DNA from: Tranquillimonas sp964472855
GTDB lineage: Bacteria > Pseudomonadota > Alphaproteobacteria > Rhodobacterales > Rhodobacteraceae
Assembly (NCBI GenBank): GCA_964472855.1
Contig: CAYYMJ010000027.1
Location: 1 to 36,986 of the forward strand
Reading direction: 5' to 3'
DNA: 36,986 bases
The notes under the pieces are model-generated. The model was given only the letters and a program-made list of their open reading frames with translations, did not search any database and had not been told where the DNA came from. The position numbers and the translations under genes are program-made. Each line of letters starts with the position of its first letter. Within the stretch, counting starts at the first letter, position 1. This document shows, in pieces, positions 23,868-32,293 of the stretch.

Positions 23868-25712
23868 CTAACCGGTGATCGGTGTCGCCAGATCGGTCGG
23901 GCTTTCCAGATGCCCGGCCGCCAGAATCCGCTCCAGCGGGTCATGCTCGGCGACGAAATGACCGGGCGCGACCTCTTCCAGCTGCGGCACATAGCCGGTG
24001 TCACCGGCCGCCAGCCGCGACGGCAGAAACCGCAGGGCTGCCTTGGGGTCCAGCGGTGAAGGCAGCTCGCCCGGCAGCTTGATGCGGCTGCGCGTGCGCT
24101 CAAGCTGCGGATCGGGGATCGGCACCGCCGAGATCAGCGAGCGTGTATAGGGGTGGCGCGCATCCTTGTAGATCGCGTCGCGGTCGGCCATTTCCACGAT
24201 CCGCCCCAGATACAGCACGATGATCCGGTCCGACACCTCGCGCACCACGCTGAGATCGTGGCTGATAAAGATCATCGACATGCCGCTTTCGGCCCGCAGG
24301 TCTTTCAGAAGCTCGATGATCTGGGCCTGGATCGACACGTCCAGCGCCGACACCGCCTCGTCGCAGATGATCAGCCGCGGCTTGTTGATCATGGCCCGGG
24401 CAATGCCGACCCGCTGGTTCTGCCCGCCCGACAATTCATGCGGATAGCGGTTGATCATGTTGCGCGGCAGCCCGACCTTGTCCATCATTTCCCCCACCAC
24501 CGCCTTGCGCTCGGCCGATGACAGTTCGGGGCGGTGGGTGGTCAGCGGTTCAAGGATCGAGGCGGCGATGGTCAGCCGCGGATTGAGGCTGGCCATCGGG
24601 TCCTGAAACACGATCTGCAGGTCGCGCCGGTGGCCCTTCATCTCGCGCTTGGACAGGCTGGTCAGCTCGGTGCCCAGCCACGACACCTGGCCCGCGGTGG
24701 GCGCAATCAGCTGCAGCACGGCCCGGGCCAGCGTTGACTTGCCGCAGCCGCTTTCGCCGACCACGCCCAGGGTCTCGCCCTGCCGGATGTCAAACGACAC
24801 CCCGTCGACGGCGCGCAGCGGCACCTTGCGGCCAAACAGGCCCCCCTGCACCCGCAGGTCGAAGTGAACCTTGACGTCGGTGGCGTCCAGCAGCGTCTTG
24901 TCTGTCACCTCGCTGCGGTCGTCGCTGGGGCTGTCCAGGCGCGGCATCGCGTCCAGAAGCTTGCGGGTATAGGGGTCTTTCGGGCGGTAAAACACATCCT
25001 CGGCCGAGCCGGTTTCCACATAAACACCGTTGCGCATCACCTCGATGCGGTCGCACATTCGCGCCACCACGCCCATGTCATGGGTAATCAGCGCCACGGC
25101 GGTGCCCTCGGCCTGCTGCAACTCGGCGATCAGGTCCAGGATCTCGGCCTGCACGGTCACGTCCAGCGCCGTGGTGGGTTCGTCCGCGATCAACAGGCGC
25201 GGCTGGTTCAGCATCGCCATGGCGATCATCACGCGCTGGCGCTGCCCGCCCGACAATTCATGGGGAAACTGGCGCATGCGGCGCGCCGCCTCGGGCATGC
25301 GCACCTTGTCCAGCCACTCCAGGCACATCCGCCGCGCCGCGCCGCCGCGCAGGCCCTTGTGGACGCCCAGCACCTCTTGCATCTGGTCGCCCACCCGCAG
25401 ATGCGGGGTCAGGGCGGTCAGCGGGTCCTGAAAGATCATGGTCATGTCGCGGCCGCGGATGCTGTTCAGCTCGGACGGCGCCAGGTTGAGGATCTCCTGC
25501 CCGTTCAGCTTGACCGAGCCGGTGGTCCGCCCGTTGCGCGCCAAAAGGCCCATGGCGGCCAGAAAGGTCTGGCTCTTGCCCGACCCGCTTTCGCCGACAA
25601 TGCCCAGACACTCGCCCGCCGCGATCGACAGGGAAATGTTGCGCACGGCCTCTACCGCGCCGTCAGGAGTGTCAAAGGTCACGCTCAGGTCGTGAACGTC
25701 CAAAAGGCTCAT
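23868..25712 (-). CDS. Peptide ABC transporter, two ATPase domains fused (OppD-OppF type)
   Basis: A 614-residue cytosolic protein carrying both nucleotide-binding domains that are separate OppD and OppF in E. coli. Domain 1 has Walker A GESGSGKSQ (40-48), signature LSGGQ (153-157) and Walker B LLIADE (173-178). Domain 2 has Walker A GESGCGKST (319-327), signature LSGGQNQR (428-435) and Walker B LIICDE (447-452). Each domain is followed by an oligopeptide-type C-terminal extension (DPYTRKLL and HPYTRSLISAVPIPDP). Both sites look catalytically complete. It starts 2 bp after the permease gene and is last in the operon. Confidence 0.95.
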   Translation of the reverse strand: MSLLDVHDLSVTFDTPDGAVEAVRNISLSIAAGECLGIVGESGSGKSQTFLAAMGLLARNGRTTGSVKLNGQEILNLAPSELNSIRGRDMTMIFQDPLTALTPHLRVGDQMQEVLGVHKGLRGGAARRMCLEWLDKVRMPEAARRMRQFPHELSGGQRQRVMIAMAMLNQPRLLIADEPTTALDVTVQAEILDLIAELQQAEGTAVALITHDMGVVARMCDRIEVMRNGVYVETGSAEDVFYRPKDPYTRKLLDAMPRLDSPSDDRSEVTDKTLLDATDVKVHFDLRVQGGLFGRKVPLRAVDGVSFDIRQGETLGVVGESGCGKSTLARAVLQLIAPTAGQVSWLGTELTSLSKREMKGHRRDLQIVFQDPMASLNPRLTIAASILEPLTTHRPELSSAERKAVVGEMMDKVGLPRNMINRYPHELSGGQNQRVGIARAMINKPRLIICDEAVSALDVSIQAQIIELLKDLRAESGMSMIFISHDLSVVREVSDRIIVLYLGRIVEMADRDAIYKDARHPYTRSLISAVPIPDPQLERTRSRIKLPGELPSPLDPKAALRFLPSRLAAGDTGYVPQLEEVAPGHFVAEHDPLERILAAGHLESPTDLATPITG

Positions 25713-25714
25713 GG

Positions 25715-26629
25715 TCAGCGATCCTTGGGGTCAAGCGCGTCGCGCAGGCCATCACCGATGAAGAACATGCAGATGATGGTGATCAGGAAAAAGGACAGGG
25801 GAAAGGCCAGTTGCCACAGGGTGCCATAGGCCATGGTGCCGGCCCCGGCGGCAATCAGCGCGCCCAGCGAGGTGTTGGGTTCCTGCACGCCAAGGCCCAG
25901 GAACGAGATGAAGCTTTCGGCCAGGATCATCTCGGGCACCAGAAGCGAGGCATAGACGATGACCACGCCCAGCAGGTTGGGCAGGATGTGGCGCCAGATG
26001 ATCATGCCGTCGCTGACCCCGGCGGCGCGGGCCGCCTCGACAAACTCGCGGTTCTTCAGGCTCAGCGTCTGGCCGCGCACCACCCGGCTCATGGTCAGCC
26101 AGCCGGTCAGGCCCAGCCCCACAAACAGCATGAACAGCGAGCGCTCGAAAATCACCATCAGCAGGATGATGATCAGCGTGCCGGGCACGGCCATCAGGAT
26201 GTCGACGTTGCGCATCATGAAATCGTCGGTGCGCCCGCCCATATAGCCGGCAATCGTGCCATAGGCCACGCCGACGCCCAGTGCCACCGCCGCCCCGATC
26301 AGCCCCACCAGCAACGAGGTGCGGGTGCCGTCCAGCGTGCGGGAATACAGGTCGCGGGCCAGGTCGTCGGTGCCGAAATAGTGGCCGGTTGCAATCGACG
26401 GCTGGCCCAGCCCGGCGATGTCGCCCATCGCGGACCAGTCGATTTCCTCGATGCTCCACTGCGCGAACAGCGGCCCGATCAACACCACGGCGACCATGGC
26501 CGACAGGATGACGAGCGCGGCGACAGCGGCCCGGTTGCGCATGAAGCGTTCGAAGGCGTCGCGCCACAGCGACCGGCCGCGCACCTCGGCGGGGGCGGCG
26601 GTTGCGTGGGTCAGATCGGTATCGCTCAT
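25715..26629 (-). CDS. oppC: Peptide ABC transporter permease, OppC type
   Basis: A 304-residue inner-membrane permease with an N-terminal helix (about 35-57, AAVAALVILSAMVAVVLIGPLF) and the binding-protein-dependent transport domain. The EAA loop (EAARAAGVSDGMIIWRHILPN) contacts the ATPase. The start at 26629 is chosen because GAGGA lies 6 nt upstream; a longer in-frame start at 26671 would overlap oppB. It sits 10 bp after oppB. Confidence 0.94.
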   Translation of the reverse strand: MSDTDLTHATAAPAEVRGRSLWRDAFERFMRNRAAVAALVILSAMVAVVLIGPLFAQWSIEEIDWSAMGDIAGLGQPSIATGHYFGTDDLARDLYSRTLDGTRTSLLVGLIGAAVALGVGVAYGTIAGYMGGRTDDFMMRNVDILMAVPGTLIIILLMVIFERSLFMLFVGLGLTGWLTMSRVVRGQTLSLKNREFVEAARAAGVSDGMIIWRHILPNLLGVVIVYASLLVPEMILAESFISFLGLGVQEPNTSLGALIAAGAGTMAYGTLWQLAFPLSFFLITIICMFFIGDGLRDALDPKDR

Positions 26630-26639
26630 GGCGCAATCC

Positions 26640-27563
26640 TCAATAGCGGATCTTGGGATCGAACCAGGCATACAGCAGGTCCGTGATCAGGTTGAAGACG
26701 ATGGTCAGCGTCCCGTAAAGGATGGTCACGCCCAGCAGCACCGCATAGTCGCGGCTAAGCGCCGAATTGACATAAGACTGTCCCAGTCCGCCGGTCGAGA
26801 AATAGAGATCGACAAAGACCGAGCCGGTGATGACATACACAAACACCGGCCCGAGATAGCTGACCACAGGCAGCATCGCCGGCTTCATCGCGTGACGCCA
26901 GATGATGTTGCGCATGGGCAGACCCTTGGCCTGCGCGGTGCGGATGAAGTTGGAATTCAGCGTCTCCAGCATCGACGACCGGGTGATCCGGGCGATCGAG
27001 GCCATGAACGACGTCGACAGCGCAATCACCGGCAGCACCAGATACGGCAGCGCCCCCCCGTGCCAGCCGCCGCCGGGCAGCCAGCCCAGATACAGCGTGA
27101 AGACCAGAATCAGGATTGGACCCATCACGAAGTTGGGCAGCGCCTGCGCCGAAAACGAAAACCCGACCGCCATATAGTCGATCCAGGTGTTCTGGCGGAT
27201 CGCGGCGGTCACGCCCAGCGCGATGCCCACCACCGACGCCACCAGAAAGCTGAGAAAGCCGTAGGTCAGCGTGATGGGGAAACCCTGCAGGATCACGTCC
27301 GACACGGTGCGGTCCTTGTATTTGAAGGACGGCCCAAAGTCGAAATGCAGGACGATATTGAGGATATAGTCGGTCAACTGCTTCAAATAGGACTGATCAA
27401 GCCCATAGCGCGCCTCGATGTTGGCCAGAACCTGCGGCGGCAGCGGCCGTTCCGAGGTAAAGGGCCCGCCCGGTGCGGTATGCATCAGGGTGAACGAGAC
27501 AATGACAAGTATCAGTAGGGTGGGGATCGCGAACGCGAGCCGTTTCAGGATGTAGCCGATCAT
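26640..27563 (-). CDS. oppB: Peptide ABC transporter permease, OppB type
   Basis: A 307-residue inner-membrane permease. It begins with the typical MIGYILKRLAFAIPTLLIL helix and has the periplasmic PGGPF motif and GLDQSYLKQLTDYI. The EAA loop is RTAQAKGLPMRNIIWRHAMKPAMLP. It pairs with OppC to form the channel. It lies 71 bp after oppA, with a hairpin between them that could reduce its expression relative to oppA. Confidence 0.94.
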   Translation of the reverse strand: MIGYILKRLAFAIPTLLILVIVSFTLMHTAPGGPFTSERPLPPQVLANIEARYGLDQSYLKQLTDYILNIVLHFDFGPSFKYKDRTVSDVILQGFPITLTYGFLSFLVASVVGIALGVTAAIRQNTWIDYMAVGFSFSAQALPNFVMGPILILVFTLYLGWLPGGGWHGGALPYLVLPVIALSTSFMASIARITRSSMLETLNSNFIRTAQAKGLPMRNIIWRHAMKPAMLPVVSYLGPVFVYVITGSVFVDLYFSTGGLGQSYVNSALSRDYAVLLGVTILYGTLTIVFNLITDLLYAWFDPKIRY

Positions 27564-27594
27564 CCGGGTTCTCTGGAAGCAGGAGAAAAGGAAA

Positions 27595-27618
27595 GCGCCG
27601 CCCCGAGGGGGGCGGCGC
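27595..27618 (-). terminator. Attenuator-like hairpin between oppA and oppB
   Basis: A perfect 10-bp GC stem (27595-27604 with 27609-27618) with a 4-nt loop lies 16 nt after the oppA stop. On the minus strand it is followed by TTTCCTTTTCTCC. The broken T-tract suggests partial termination or 3'-end protection, which would keep the binding protein in excess of the membrane parts. Confidence 0.65.
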
Positions 27619-27634
27619 CGGTGTCAGTATCCGA

Positions 27635-29421
27635 TTACTCGGGCGTCTTGTAGAGGTTCCGCGAATACCAGTTCTGTTCCACGTTGCCGACGGGCCAGTT
27701 CTTGAGGTCCGTGTCCATCATGAACGCGCTGGTATAGTGATAGATCGGAATGATCGGCACATCGCGCGCGATGATCTGTTCGACCTGCGTGTACAGATCG
27801 GTCGGATCGGCGCTGGTCTTGGCCGCCTCAAGAAGCCCGTCAACCTCGGCGTTCGAATAGGCCGAGTCGTTATAGGCCGAATCCGAATCAACCAGATCAA
27901 GGAAGGTCGACGCTTCGTTATAGTCGCCGCACCAGCCCGCACGCGCGACCTGATAGTTCTGGTTGCCACGCGTATCGAGGAAGGTCTTCCATTCCTGGTT
28001 GGCCAGTTCGACCGTCACGCCCAGCTTCTGCTTCCACATCTGGCTGATGGCGATGGCGATCTTCTTGTGGCCTTCCGAGGTGTTGTAGATCACCTCGACA
28101 TCCAGCGCGTCGCCGCCGGGGCCATAGCCGGCCTCGGCCAGCAGGGCGCGCGCCTTGTCGTCGCGCTCGGCCTGGCTCATGCCGGACATTTCGGTGTCGG
28201 GCACGTGGAAGTCGGCGGTCGCTTCGGGCGTGAAGGTATAGGCCGGGAACTGGCCGGACGCCGTGACGTTCTGGGTGATGATGTCACGGTCGATCGCCAG
28301 CGACAGGGCCTGACGCACGCGCACGTCCTGCAGCGCCGGGTTGCCGGTGTCCGACAGGTTAACGTCGTAGTAATAGCTGCACAGACGCGGGAACACGGTG
28401 GTCTGGTCCGGGTATTCCTGGCTCAGGCGCGGATACTGCCCGGTCGGAATCTCGGTGCGGTCANNNNNNNNNNNNNNNNNNNNNNNNNNNNNNNNNNNNN
28501 NNNNNNNNNNNNNNNNNNNNNNNNNNNNNNNNNNNNNNNNNNNNNNNNNNNNNNNNNNNNNNNCGGGTATTCCTGGCTCAGGCGCGGATACTGCCCGGTC
28601 GGAATCTCGGTGCGGTCAAGCTCGCCCGCCAGATAACGGGTCAGCGCGACATTCTCGTCGTTGATGACCAGCGCCACGACCTTGTCGAGGATGGTGGCGT
28701 CATTGTTCCAGTACATCGTGTTGCGCTCGCGCACCGAACGCTCGTTGGGAAGATGCTCGGTCAGAACATAGGCACCGTTCGACACGATATTTTCCGGCTT
28801 GGTCCAGTCGGTGCCGAACTCTTCGACAACCGCCTGCGGCACCGGGAAGGTGGTCGCGTGGGTGGTCATCTGCGCGAAATACGGCAGGGCCGCTGTCAGC
28901 TTGACCTCGAAGGTAAAGTCGTCGACTGCGCGCACGCCCAACTGGTCGGTGGGCATGTCGCCGGCCAGGATCTCGCTGGCATTCTCGATCGACATCAGTT
29001 CCATGAACCACGAATAGGGCGATGCCAGTTCGGGATCGACCGCGCGACGCCACGCATAGACAAAGTCGTTGGCGGTCACCGGCTCGCCGTTCGACCATTT
29101 GGCGTCGTGGCGCAGGTTGAAGGTGTAAACGTCCTTGGCGTCGTTGGCGGTATAGCCAAGGGCAACGCCGGGCTCGAGGCTGCCGTCGGCGGCCTGGTTC
29201 ATCAGACCTTCGAACAGGTCACGCACGATGTCGCTGCCCGACACGTCTTCGACAACCTGCGGGTCGACCGAGCTGTGCTCGTCCAGCACGCGATAGGTAA
29301 AGGTCTGGTCAGCGGCCAGCTCTTCGCCGGTTACCGGGTGCATGGCACCGGCATAAAGCGGCGCGACCAGCATGGTGCTGGCAAGTAGTGCGGCAACGAT
29401 TGTCCTGGGTTGCTTCAGCAT
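27635..29421 (-). CDS. oppA: Oligopeptide-binding protein OppA (intact gene carrying a false 155-bp insertion)
   Basis: Periplasmic peptide receptor of the downstream ABC system. It has a strong ribosome-binding site (AAGGAGG) and a signal peptide (1-26, LVAPLYAGA). The early motif FTYRVLDEHSSVDPQ and the OppA-typical RAGWCGDYNEASTFLDL near the C-terminus are present. The 100-N gap splits the frame. The 55 bases on either side are the same, and removing the gap plus one copy (155 bp) restores one frame of 1,632 nt, or 543 residues, the size of E. coli OppA. The join reads ...RLSQEYP-DQTTVFPRL.... OppA/MppA-type receptors take peptides of two to five residues or murein tripeptide. Confidence 0.95.
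28464..28563. other. Assembly gap (100 N) inside oppA, probably artefactual
   Basis: Exactly 100 N. The 55 bases at 28409-28463 are repeated exactly at 28564-28618. Contigs sharing a 55-mer end were apparently joined with N instead of being merged. Confidence 0.97.
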
Positions 29422-29814
29422 TGGCTTTCCTCCTTGGTGTGTTCTGAATTCGCTGCGGGCTGGTCATTTTCCAAGGTCCGCCCGCTTGCCCGTTCAGTAT
29501 CGGACCAGTTTTCATGGTTTTACCAGCAAAATCGCGCATTGGCGCTGCGTCAACCATGACGCGCCGTCGCGTCGGGCGCCGGATTCCGGCCTGCGACCCC
29601 ACGGCGGTGCAAGCGGCGGTCAGCGCGCTTGACGGCCGGGCAGACTTGCGCCCACACTCGGTCTTGCGCCCCGGTGCACCGGACGGCAGAGGCCGGCCCC
29701 GGCGGCGCCCGGGGCCGGCATACGATACAGGTGGGTCAGCAGGCGGTTTCGCCTCGCGTCCGGTCGTGCAGCATCGCCGCAAGGCATCAACGACGGACAA
29801 AAGGAGGGATAATC
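29422..29814. promoter_or_regulatory. Divergent intergenic region between oppA and the EF-G-like gene
   Basis: It holds the oppA ribosome-binding site (minus strand, about 29426-29432), a GntR-type candidate operator at 29515-29525, and AAGGAGG (29801-29807) for the plus-strand gene. The stretch 29560-29790 is GC-rich with no domain-bearing frame. No clear -35/-10 pairs can be chosen. Confidence 0.45.
29515..29525. promoter_or_regulatory. TGGTTTTACCA, candidate GntR/FCD operator upstream of oppA
   Basis: A perfect TGGT-N3-ACCA inverted repeat, the core of many FCD-type GntR operators, lies 94-104 nt before the oppA ATG. An additional ACCA at 29504-29507 and TGGT at 29461-29464 are nearby. 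Function is inferred from pattern alone. Confidence 0.35.
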
Positions 29815-31731
29815 ATGCGGGTGTTCACGATCGTTGGCCCATCGCATTCCGGCAAAACGACCCTGGCGGCGGCCCTGGCCGAGCTTGACGGCGGCCCCAG
29901 CCGCAGCGCCAGGCTCAGCGATGCCGTTCGCCTGTCGACCTTCCGATACCTCGACGACCCCTGGGCCGCCATCGACATCGCCGGCGGGCCTGACAACCTG
30001 TGCTATGTCGGCCCGGCCCTGGCCGCCAGCGACGCCGCCGTGCTGTGCGTGCCCCCCGACGCCGATGGCGCGGTGCTGGCCGCGCCCTACCTGCGCATGA
30101 TCGAAGCCGCCGGCACGCCGTGCATCCTGTTCGTCAATCGCATGGACGCCGCGACCGAACGGGTGCGCGACATCATATCCGAACTTCAGGCCTATTCGCG
30201 GCATTCCATCGTGCTGCGGCAGGTGCCCATCCGCGACGGCGACGCCATTGTCGGCGCCGTCGATCTGGTGTCCGAACGCGCCTGGCAATATCAGGAGGGC
30301 CAGCCATCGGCGCTGATCCCGCTGCCCGACGACGTGGCCGACCGCGAGGCCGAGGCCCGGTCGGAACTGCTGGAAACCCTGTCCGAGTTCGACGACGACC
30401 TGCTGGAACAGCTGATCGAAGACCAGCAGCCGGCCAAGAAAGAGGTGTTCGACCTCGCCGCCCGGGTGCTGAAGGAGAACGAGCTGATATCGACGCTGCT
30501 CGGCGCGGCCGAGCACAAGAATGGCGTCACCCGGCTGATGAAGCTGTTGCGGCACGAAAGCCCATCGGTCCGGCGCCTGGTGGGCCGGCTGGGGGCCGAA
30601 GGCGCGCTGGCCGTCAGCTTTCTGGCCGATGCCAAGAAACACCTGGGCAAGGTGGTGGTGGTGCGCGCGCTGGCCGACGGCGTGGCCGGCGGGGCGCCGC
30701 TGGGCGGTGCCGCGGTCAGCAGCGTGACCGAGATCGACGCGAAAACCACGATCCCGGCGCTGGCGCCGGGGCAGATCGGCTTTGCGGTCAAATCCGAACA
30801 TCTGGCCGCCGGCGCCATCCTCACCGCCGATGGCGCCGAACCGCTGCCGGCCTGGGCCGCGTCGCACCCGCCGGGCTTTCGCCAGATCGTCACCCCCACC
30901 AACGAACGCGACGACGTGCGCCTGTCGAACGCGCTGAGCCGCCTCGACGAGATCGACCCGGGGCTGACCGCGTCGCAGGACGAACAGACCGGCAAGACCG
31001 TGCTGGCCATGCAAGGCCCCGGCCACGCGCGCCGGCTGACCGAGGCGCTGGCCACGGATTACGGGATCGAGATCGCCTACGCACCGGTGCCGCCGCAGTT
31101 CCGGGAAACCATCTCGAAATCGGTCGAACACCGCCACCGGCACAAGAAACAGTCAGGCGGCGCCGGGCAGTTCGCCGACGTGGTGATCGATGTCGGCCCC
31201 ACCGAACGCGGCGGCGGCTTCCACTTTACCGAGATCGTCAAGGGCGGCGCGGTGCCCCGCAACTATATTCCCGCCGTCCAGCACGGGGCCGAGGAATCGC
31301 TGGCCGAGGGGCCAAACGGCTACCCGGTGGTCGACGTGGCGGTGACGCTGAAGGACGGCAAGCACCATTCGGTCGACAGCTCCGACTTTGCTTTCCGGAC
31401 CGCGGGCAAGAACGCGGTGCGCGACGCGCTGCGCGAGGCCGGCCCCTTCGTCCTGCAGCCGATCATGAAGGTCGAGATTCATGTGCCGTCGCTGTTCGCC
31501 GGCGGGCTGGTGCCGATCATCAGCGGCATGAAAGGCCAGGTCCTGGGGTTCGTCAGCCATCCCGAAGCTGCCGGCTGGGACGTTTTCGAGGCGCTCCTGC
31601 CGGCCACCAGCCTTGACGAGCTGTTCCGGTCGCTGGGCAGCGCGACAAGAGGCACGGCCTGGTTCGAAGCCAGCTTTGCCCAGTACGAACGCGTCAGCGC
31701 CGAAGAAGCAAAGGCCCTCACGCCGGCCTGA
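29815..31731 (+). CDS. Elongation factor G paralogue with degenerate GTPase motifs
   Basis: A 638-residue EF-G-like protein, about 60 residues shorter than canonical EF-G. The P-loop GPSHSGKTT (8-16) and G4 NRMD (108-111) are present. The switch I RGITI motif is absent, and the G3 DTPGH is replaced by DIAGGPDN (54-61), so the catalytic His is missing. Domains II-V follow. Domain IV contains HRHKKQSGGAGQFADV and NYIPAVQHGAEESL, and domain V contains PIMKVEIHVPSLFAGGLVPIISGMKGQVLGF. A strong AAGGAGG site lies 7 nt upstream of the ATG. Related EF-G-like proteins are common in alphaproteobacteria and their role is not established. A ribosome-binding factor with weak or no GTP hydrolysis is possible. 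Confidence 0.88.
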   Translation: MRVFTIVGPSHSGKTTLAAALAELDGGPSRSARLSDAVRLSTFRYLDDPWAAIDIAGGPDNLCYVGPALAASDAAVLCVPPDADGAVLAAPYLRMIEAAGTPCILFVNRMDAATERVRDIISELQAYSRHSIVLRQVPIRDGDAIVGAVDLVSERAWQYQEGQPSALIPLPDDVADREAEARSELLETLSEFDDDLLEQLIEDQQPAKKEVFDLAARVLKENELISTLLGAAEHKNGVTRLMKLLRHESPSVRRLVGRLGAEGALAVSFLADAKKHLGKVVVVRALADGVAGGAPLGGAAVSSVTEIDAKTTIPALAPGQIGFAVKSEHLAAGAILTADGAEPLPAWAASHPPGFRQIVTPTNERDDVRLSNALSRLDEIDPGLTASQDEQTGKTVLAMQGPGHARRLTEALATDYGIEIAYAPVPPQFRETISKSVEHRHRHKKQSGGAGQFADVVIDVGPTERGGGFHFTEIVKGGAVPRNYIPAVQHGAEESLAEGPNGYPVVDVAVTLKDGKHHSVDSSDFAFRTAGKNAVRDALREAGPFVLQPIMKVEIHVPSLFAGGLVPIISGMKGQVLGFVSHPEAAGWDVFEALLPATSLDELFRSLGSATRGTAWFEASFAQYERVSAEEAKALTPA

Positions 31732-32110
31732 CGCGGCCAAGGCCCCCTGACGGTGGTCGAGCGCGAAGGTTTCCGGTCCCGCCCAAACCCGAACCCGAAC
31801 CCGGACCGCAGGCCGGGTTTCGTGGCCATTACCGGGTCGCATGGACCAGCGCGGCCGGTCACGGTTCGAACCCTCGCGCAGGCAACTGCCCGGCCGCGCT
31901 CCCGGTATCTCGCGTTGACCCTGCCCGCCGGTCAGACGGCGTCGCGCAGCAAGCATGACGGCACGGTATGTCGCGAACCAGCGCGGCCCGAGGCGCAGCT
32001 GAACGTGCCCGGGACCCACACCGGCGATCAGGCCGCCCGGGTGCCCGGTCGGACTGGCGCGCTCGCGAACAATCGCGGCGGCTGAACCGCTTGCGCGCGC
32101 CGTGGGATCG
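31732..32110. other. Non-coding stretch after the EF-G-like gene
   Basis: About 380 bp with only GC-driven frames. It includes a GGTTCGAACC palindrome near 31863-31872 and alternating CCCGAACC-like bases near 31780-31800. I see no gene in it. Confidence 0.5.
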
Positions 32111-32210
32111 TTCATCGTTCGGCAAATACTTCGGGGGAGTCCGCGGGCGTCAGCCCGCGGACGGGGGCAGCGCCCCCTGGACCAATGGATTGCGCCGCCT
32201 CTGGCGGCGC
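32111..32210 (+). repeat. Dispersed 3' repeat, copy E (plus orientation, EF-G side)
   Basis: The conserved block (32111-32139, CATCGTTCGGCAAATACTTC) is followed by three hairpins: TCCGCGGGC/GCCCGCGGA (32140-32161), GGGGGC-AGC-GCCCCC (32163-32177) and GCGCCGCC-TCT-GGCGGCGC (32192-32210). It faces copy F, giving an inverted pair between two convergent genes. Confidence 0.8.
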
Positions 32211-32217
32211 GCAACAA

Positions 32218-32283
32218 GGGGGCGGTGCCCCCTCTTCGCGGGTCCGCGAATTCACCCCCCGGATACTTTTGCCAAGATGATGG
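32218..32283 (-). repeat. Dispersed 3' repeat, copy F (downstream of the IMPase gene)
   Basis: On the minus strand, about 10 nt after the repaired IMPase stop, the block CCATCATCTTGGCAAAAGTA (from 32283) leads to TCGCGG/CCGCGA (32236-32249). GGGGGC-GGT-GCCCCC (32218-32232) follows. It is the copy with CATCTTGGCAAAA, closest to the form I regard as typical of Rhodobacterales. Confidence 0.8.
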
Positions 32284-32293
32284 CCGGGCGTGA

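Noticed and set aside
28423..29421. Two separate truncated oppA genes on either side of the gap
   Set aside because: The flanks share an exact 55-mer, and merging restores one in-frame 543-residue protein.
31860..31885. GGTTCGAACC resembling a tRNA T-loop
   Set aside because: The 5-bp T-stem does not pair on either strand, and no acceptor or anticodon arms can be drawn.
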